Assembly (NCBI GenBank): GCA_964544115.1
Contig: CAZJBP010000144.1
Location: forward strand, 1-9,532
Length of the DNA stretch: 9,532 bases
Reading direction: 5' to 3'
From: CAZJBP01 sp964544115
GTDB taxonomy: Bacteria; Verrucomicrobiota; Kiritimatiellia; UBA8416; JADHWI01
The notes under the pieces are model-generated. The model searched no databases. It was not told the DNA's origin and was given only the letters and a program-made list of their open reading frames with translations. The translations under genes were made by a program, and so were the position numbers. Of this stretch, positions 5,526-9,532 are shown one piece after another. Each line of letters opens with the position of its first letter. The first letter of the stretch is position 1.

Positions 5526-6470
5526 ATGGAGCACGTCGATACGATCATCGTGGGAGCGGGCCCGGCCGGCTCGACCTGCGCCCGGCAGCTTCGGCGCGCG
5601 GGCGTCGAGGTGTTGCTGCTCGACGGCGCCGCCTTCCCGCGGGAGAAACTGTGTGCGGGCTGGGTTACGCCCGCCTGCGCCCGCGACCTGGAGCTGGCCG
5701 AGTTCCCCGGAGGGCAGCTTCTGCTGCGGCGTTTCATCATCCACCGGGGAAAGGTCACGCTCCGCGTGCCCGTGCGCCAGCTCTCGGTGCGGCGCCGCGA
5801 GCTGGACGACTGGCTGCTCCGGCGGTGCGGCGCCCCCTGCGCCGTGCATGCCGTCCAATCGGTGGCACCCGACGGCGGCGGGTTCGTGGTCGATGACCAG
5901 TGGCGGTGCCGGCGTGTCGTGGGAGCCGGCGGCAGTGGCTGCCCGGTGTACCGCTGCCTGTTCGGGGCCGAGCAGCCGCGCGAACCCGGGTCGCGTATCG
6001 TCGCGCTGGAGGCGGAGTTCGCGCAGCCGGTCATCGAGGCGGACTGCCACCTGTGGTTCGGCCTGGACGGACTCCCCGGCTACGCGTGGTACGTCCCAAA
6101 GGCCGGCGCGCACGTGAACATCGGTCTGGGCGGCTACCATGATCGGCTCCAGGCCCGCGGGCTGCGGCTGGATGAGCTGTGGCGTCGCTTTGCCGACCAC
6201 CTGGTGGGCCGCGGGTGGGTGACGTCGCCGCCCGTGCCGCGCGGACACCGGTACTACCTGCGGCAGCGGCGGGCGGCATCCTCCTGCGGCAACGCGTTTC
6301 TCGTCGGCGACGCCGCCGGGCTGGCGACGCGCGACCTGGGCGAGGGCATCGGCCCCGCCGCCCGATCCGGCCTGCTCACCGCAGCCGCAATCCTCGCCGG
6401 CACGCCGCCAGACTACGCCCGCATCTCCCGGTTCAGCCTGCCCGGCCTGCTCGCCAGCAGCTTGAGCTGA
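5526..6470 (+). CDS. Geranylgeranyl-reductase-family FAD oxidoreductase (short form)
   Basis: 314 residues. The N-terminal FAD-binding motif GAGPAG is at residues 10-15, followed by the acidic end of the second strand (LLLD). PREKLCAGWVTP, with C43, stands where the family has PxxKxCGGG. YAWYVPK at 186-192 followed by VNIGLG matches the family signature YxWxFPKxxxxNVGxG. GDAAG at 261-265 with GEGIGPAARSG is the second FAD-contacting motif. Known members reduce isoprenoid double bonds in archaeal lipids, chlorophyll or quinone side chains; the substrate here is not evident. It starts 3 bp after the cfa stop with GAGG only 1 nt from the ATG, too close for normal initiation, so coupled re-initiation is likely. 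Only about 50 residues follow GDAAG, against the longer tail of typical members (about 370-400 in all). It may act on the same lipids as Cfa. Confidence 0.8.
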   Translation: MEHVDTIIVGAGPAGSTCARQLRRAGVEVLLLDGAAFPREKLCAGWVTPACARDLELAEFPGGQLLLRRFIIHRGKVTLRVPVRQLSVRRRELDDWLLRRCGAPCAVHAVQSVAPDGGGFVVDDQWRCRRVVGAGGSGCPVYRCLFGAEQPREPGSRIVALEAEFAQPVIEADCHLWFGLDGLPGYAWYVPKAGAHVNIGLGGYHDRLQARGLRLDELWRRFADHLVGRGWVTSPPVPRGHRYYLRQRRAASSCGNAFLVGDAAGLATRDLGEGIGPAARSGLLTAAAILAGTPPDYARISRFSLPGLLASSLS

Positions 6471-6511
6471 TGCGCCCTGCGTCAGGGCTGGCTACGCCGC
6501 GCCGGCGTTGG

Positions 6512-6517
6512 TACTCT
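6512..6517 (+). promoter_or_regulatory. Possible -10 box before the membrane protein gene
   Basis: TACTCT lies in the 75-bp gap after the flavoprotein gene. Its upstream context GCGCCGGCGT also precedes the recN -10 candidate. No convincing -35 box is found at the right distance. The gap may be spanned by read-through from cfa, so an independent promoter is only a possibility. Confidence 0.2.
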
Positions 6518-6545
6518 AAGGCCAGCATGGAGAGGGGGAAGGGAC

Positions 6546-7799
6546 ATGCGCAAGGGAATCGTTTCTGACGGACGTTTGGCCGGACTGATCCTGTTCTGGA
6601 CTTTTCTCGTGAGCGTGCTGCGCGCCCTGCGCCTGCCGAACGACTTTGCCGAGGCGCACTGGCTGCTGGATTACCGGTTCGGGTTCATCAAGCGCGGGCT
6701 GGTCGGATCACTCTACACGCTGGGATGCCGCGCCTCTGGCGGGTCCCCCACCCCCGCAAGCATCGCCGTGCTGTCGGCCATCCTTTACGCCGCCGAGTGC
6801 GCTGCGCTGTGTTTCATCCTGTGGCGCATCCTGCGACGGCAGTCCTTCGGCTACGCCGGCGTGCTGGTCGCCCTGGTGTTCGTCTCCTCGCCCTTTGTGG
6901 TTATGAGCGCGCACCTATTCGGCTATTTCGACGGCCTGCTCTACGTGCTGGCCATCGCCGCGATCGCCCTGATCCTGCGCGGACGCCCGCTGGCTGCGGC
7001 GCCGCTCCAGATCGCGGCCCTGCTGGTCCATGAGAGCTACCTCTTCGTGGGCTTCCCGCTGGCCGTGGCGGCGTCGGCGCTGACCTGCGCCACGCCGGAG
7101 CGGCGGGGCGCGTGGCGCGGCCATGCGGCCACCCATGCCCTCGCGCTGCTCGCGGCCGCCGCCGTCATCGTGCACCAGTCCGCGCTCGTCGACCCGCTCG
7201 CGCTGCGCGGCCAGCTGTCGGCGTATCTCAAGACCTTCGACTTCATCGCCTCACGCAGCGAGTGGATCGCCGTCTGGCAGACCACGAGCTTCCCGGATTT
7301 CTTCCATCGGCAGGCCGGCCTGTTCGCGAAGCGCTGCCTGGACCCCGTGGTCGCCCTGCCGGTGCTGCCGCCGCTGCTGGCCCTGCTCTCCGTCGCCTGG
7401 GTGGTGTTTCGCACGGCGGTCCCGCCACGGCTGCTCGCGCTGCTGGCCGGGGCGACACTGTGCCCCCTGGCCATGCACGCCATGGCCTGGGACACCGCGC
7501 GCATCTCGTGCTACCCCCTGGGAGGCGCCCTGATCGCCGTGTGGATGCTCTGCGAGTTGCGCGCGCCGTCCGCCGCGGTGCCCCGCGTGTGGGGGGCCCT
7601 CCTCGCGCTGCTGGCGCTGGGGGTCAACATCCGGGTCGGCATCCCGCTGATGGACTTCAGGACCGAGCTCTTCCCCGAGTCCCTCCGCATGCTGCTCTAT
7701 GCGCCGGCGCTCGCGTTCACCGCCGCGCTGGCGATTCGACAGGCCGTCGTGGAACGCAGCCCCGTCGAAGATGCGGCATGCCTGGAAGAGGCCGGGTGA
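6546..7799 (+). CDS. Polytopic membrane protein of unknown function
   Basis: 417 residues with about 10-11 hydrophobic segments, near residues 9-28, 72-94, 103-122, 129-144, 150-178, 194-212, 268-288, 295-315, 325-337, 347-362 and 384-401. Polar motifs sit between or at the edges of helices: DYRFGFIKRGLVG at 42-54, FGYFDG at 125-130, VHESYLF at 161-167 and HAMAWDTARISCYP at 311-324. Buried D, HE and D..R motifs of this kind suggest a membrane-embedded enzyme or transporter, perhaps a polyprenyl-phosphate-dependent (GT-C-like) transferase, but I cannot assign a family. GAGGGGG (6532-6538), 7 nt before the ATG, is a good ribosome binding site. It lies 75 bp after the flavoprotein gene on the same strand and could belong to that transcript. 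It converges on leuD. Confidence 0.85.
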   Translation: MRKGIVSDGRLAGLILFWTFLVSVLRALRLPNDFAEAHWLLDYRFGFIKRGLVGSLYTLGCRASGGSPTPASIAVLSAILYAAECAALCFILWRILRRQSFGYAGVLVALVFVSSPFVVMSAHLFGYFDGLLYVLAIAAIALILRGRPLAAAPLQIAALLVHESYLFVGFPLAVAASALTCATPERRGAWRGHAATHALALLAAAAVIVHQSALVDPLALRGQLSAYLKTFDFIASRSEWIAVWQTTSFPDFFHRQAGLFAKRCLDPVVALPVLPPLLALLSVAWVVFRTAVPPRLLALLAGATLCPLAMHAMAWDTARISCYPLGGALIAVWMLCELRAPSAAVPRVWGALLALLALGVNIRVGIPLMDFRTELFPESLRMLLYAPALAFTAALAIRQAVVERSPVEDAACLEEAG

Positions 7800-7802
7800 G
7801 AA

Positions 7803-7834
7803 CTGCCGCGAGGCAGGACCGCCGCTATCGCGGC
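7803..7834. terminator. Two adjacent small hairpins between convergent genes
   Basis: CTGCC (7803-7807) and GGCAG (7812-7816) enclose GCGA, a GNRA-type tetraloop. Immediately beyond, GCCGC (7821-7825) and GCGGC (7830-7834) enclose TATC. Both stems are perfect 5-bp matches and would form in RNA from either strand. The second overlaps the leuD stop codon and its last codons. There is no T tract. The position in a 25-bp convergent gap suggests a shared transcription end. Confidence 0.3.
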
Positions 7835-8463
7835 ATCTGCGCGTTGTGGCGCTGCTCGAAGCGGGTGATGGCCGGCTCGTGCTGGAGCGTGAGGCCGACG
7901 TCATCGAGGCCGCGGACGAGGTGGCCCTTGACGGCCGGGTCGACGTCGAAGTGGTAGTTGGCTTCCTCGCCCATGTGGACGACGATGCGCTGCTCATCGA
8001 GGTCGACGGTCAGCTCCAGCGCCGGGAACCGCTCGGCGAAGTCGAACAGTTCGTCCACGACGGCCTCCGGCAGCTCCACAGTCAGCAGCCCGTTCTTGAC
8101 CGCGTTGTTCGCGAAGATGTCGGCAAACCCCTTGAGGCGCTGGCCGCCGCGTTCGATCGACGGGGCGATGACCACGCGGAAACCGGCCTGCATGACAGCC
8201 CACACCGCGTGCTCGCGACTGGAGCCGCACCCGAAGTTGTTCCGCGCCAGCAGCACGGTGGCGCCGCGGTAACGCGGCTGGTTCAGCGTGAAGTCCGGGT
8301 CCGGCGTGCCGTCGGCCCTCCGCGCCCAGTCGAAGAAGAGCGCCTCGCCGAAGCCGGTCCGGCGAATCGACTTCAGGAACTGCTTCGGGATGATCTGGTC
8401 CGTGTCGATGTTCGCCCGGTTGACCGGGGCCACGCGTCCGCGATGGGTTCTGAATGCCTGCAC
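7825..8463 (-). CDS. leuD: 3-isopropylmalate dehydratase small subunit
   Basis: With LeuC it isomerises 2-isopropylmalate to 3-isopropylmalate in leucine synthesis, in the cytoplasm. The 212 residues align with E. coli LeuD (201): NIDTDQIIPKQFL at 18-30, RTGFGEALFFDW, LLARNNFGCGSSREHA at 71-86, VVIAPS at 97-102, FADIF at 113-117, KNGLL, and VGLTLQH near the end. The extra length is almost wholly a 10-residue in-frame insertion at 103-112 that splits the near-invariant SFADIF motif. The start is GTG, supported by GAGGAGG (8472-8478, read on minus) 8 nt upstream and by the family N-terminus; it lies 13 nt after the leuC stop. It is convergent with the membrane protein gene. Family assignment is certain. 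Whether the enzyme is fully active given the insertion cannot be judged from sequence. Confidence 0.96.
   Translation of the reverse strand: MQAFRTHRGRVAPVNRANIDTDQIIPKQFLKSIRRTGFGEALFFDWARRADGTPDPDFTLNQPRYRGATVLLARNNFGCGSSREHAVWAVMQAGFRVVIAPSIERGGQRLKGFADIFANNAVKNGLLTVELPEAVVDELFDFAERFPALELTVDLDEQRIVVHMGEEANYHFDVDPAVKGHLVRGLDDVGLTLQHEPAITRFEQRHNAQMPR
8128..8157 (-). other. 10-codon insertion in leuD at the catalytic serine motif
   Basis: These 30 bases encode IERGGQRLKG, residues 103-112 of LeuD. They stand between S102 and F113, where the LeuD family reads APSFADIF (and aconitase KSFARI) without a gap. The insert is an exact multiple of three and keeps the frame. An 8-bp palindrome TCGATCGA (8153-8160) covers the junction on the serine side. 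No direct duplication flanking the insert is evident. Confidence 0.75.
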
Positions 8464-8471
8464 GTCGTCGG

Positions 8472-8476
8472 CCTCC

Positions 8477-8478
<2 letters not shown>
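8472..8478 (-). promoter_or_regulatory. Ribosome binding site of leuD overlapping the leuC stop
   Basis: On the minus strand the leuC stop TGA runs directly into GAGGAGG, which lies 8 nt before the GTG start of leuD. This is the strongest Shine-Dalgarno match in the window. It supports the GTG start and coupled synthesis of the two subunits. Confidence 0.7.

Positions 8479-9532
<1,054 letters not shown>

Noticed and set aside
4416..6248. Minus-strand open frame of about 610 codons across cfa and the flavoprotein gene.
   Set aside because: It spans two well-supported plus-strand genes and reads as low-complexity sequence; typical antisense shadow.
4395..6470. Methyl-branched fatty acid (TmsB/BfaB-type) methyltransferase with its reductase.
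   Set aside because: Cfa aligns with the true cyclopropane synthase at all bicarbonate-site residues, and the flavoprotein is of the geranylgeranyl reductase family, not the FAD-binding oxidase type used in those systems.

Overview
The window is a very GC-rich, gene-dense piece of a bacterial chromosome. It carries ordinary housekeeping genes (recN, cfa, leuC, leuD), a cluster resembling part of a type II secretion or type IV pilus assembly platform, and two less familiar genes. No phage, plasmid, transposase or CRISPR signal is seen. Lineage is uncertain. RecN carries HGPHDHQ and ASSGEISR where the usual forms are HGQHxHQ and SGGELSR. From memory these variants fit the Verrucomicrobiota/Kiritimatiellota (PVC) side of the bacteria. 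GspL/GspM-like proteins fit a Gram-negative cell. This is inference, not a placement.

Layout, left to right. Positions 1-153 are upstream sequence with a GC-rich hairpin and a possible promoter that puts recN on a leaderless or nearly leaderless transcript. recN (154-1848, +) is complete. A convergent gap of about 240 bp (1849-2089) is built from several families of degenerate 7-bp tandem units. The outermost arrays are inverted copies of each other and contain the stop codons of both flanking genes. On the minus strand, 4268 to 2090 is a three-gene operon with ATGATG overlaps at both junctions: a small two-helix membrane protein, a GspL-like protein and a GspM/PilO-like protein. A 126-bp divergent region follows. 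Next is a plus-strand pair separated by 3 bp: cyclopropane-fatty-acyl-phospholipid synthase (4395-5522) and a short geranylgeranyl-reductase-family flavoprotein (5526-6470). A polytopic membrane protein of unknown function follows (6546-7799). A 25-bp convergent gap holding two small hairpins separates it from leuD (8463-7825, minus) and leuC (minus, running off the right edge).

How the genes work together. LeuC and LeuD form isopropylmalate isomerase of leucine synthesis. Cfa and its flavoprotein neighbour are probably co-translated and may act on the same membrane lipids. The GspL/GspM-like pair would form an inner-membrane platform whose other parts are not in this window.

The points most worth a second look are: (1) the heptamer-repeat element between recN and the GspM-like gene; (2) an exact 10-codon insertion in leuD directly after the predicted catalytic serine, splitting the family's Ser-Phe-Ala motif; (3) the coupled cfa and reductase-like pair; (4) the orphan GspL/GspM-like operon led by an unrecognised membrane protein.
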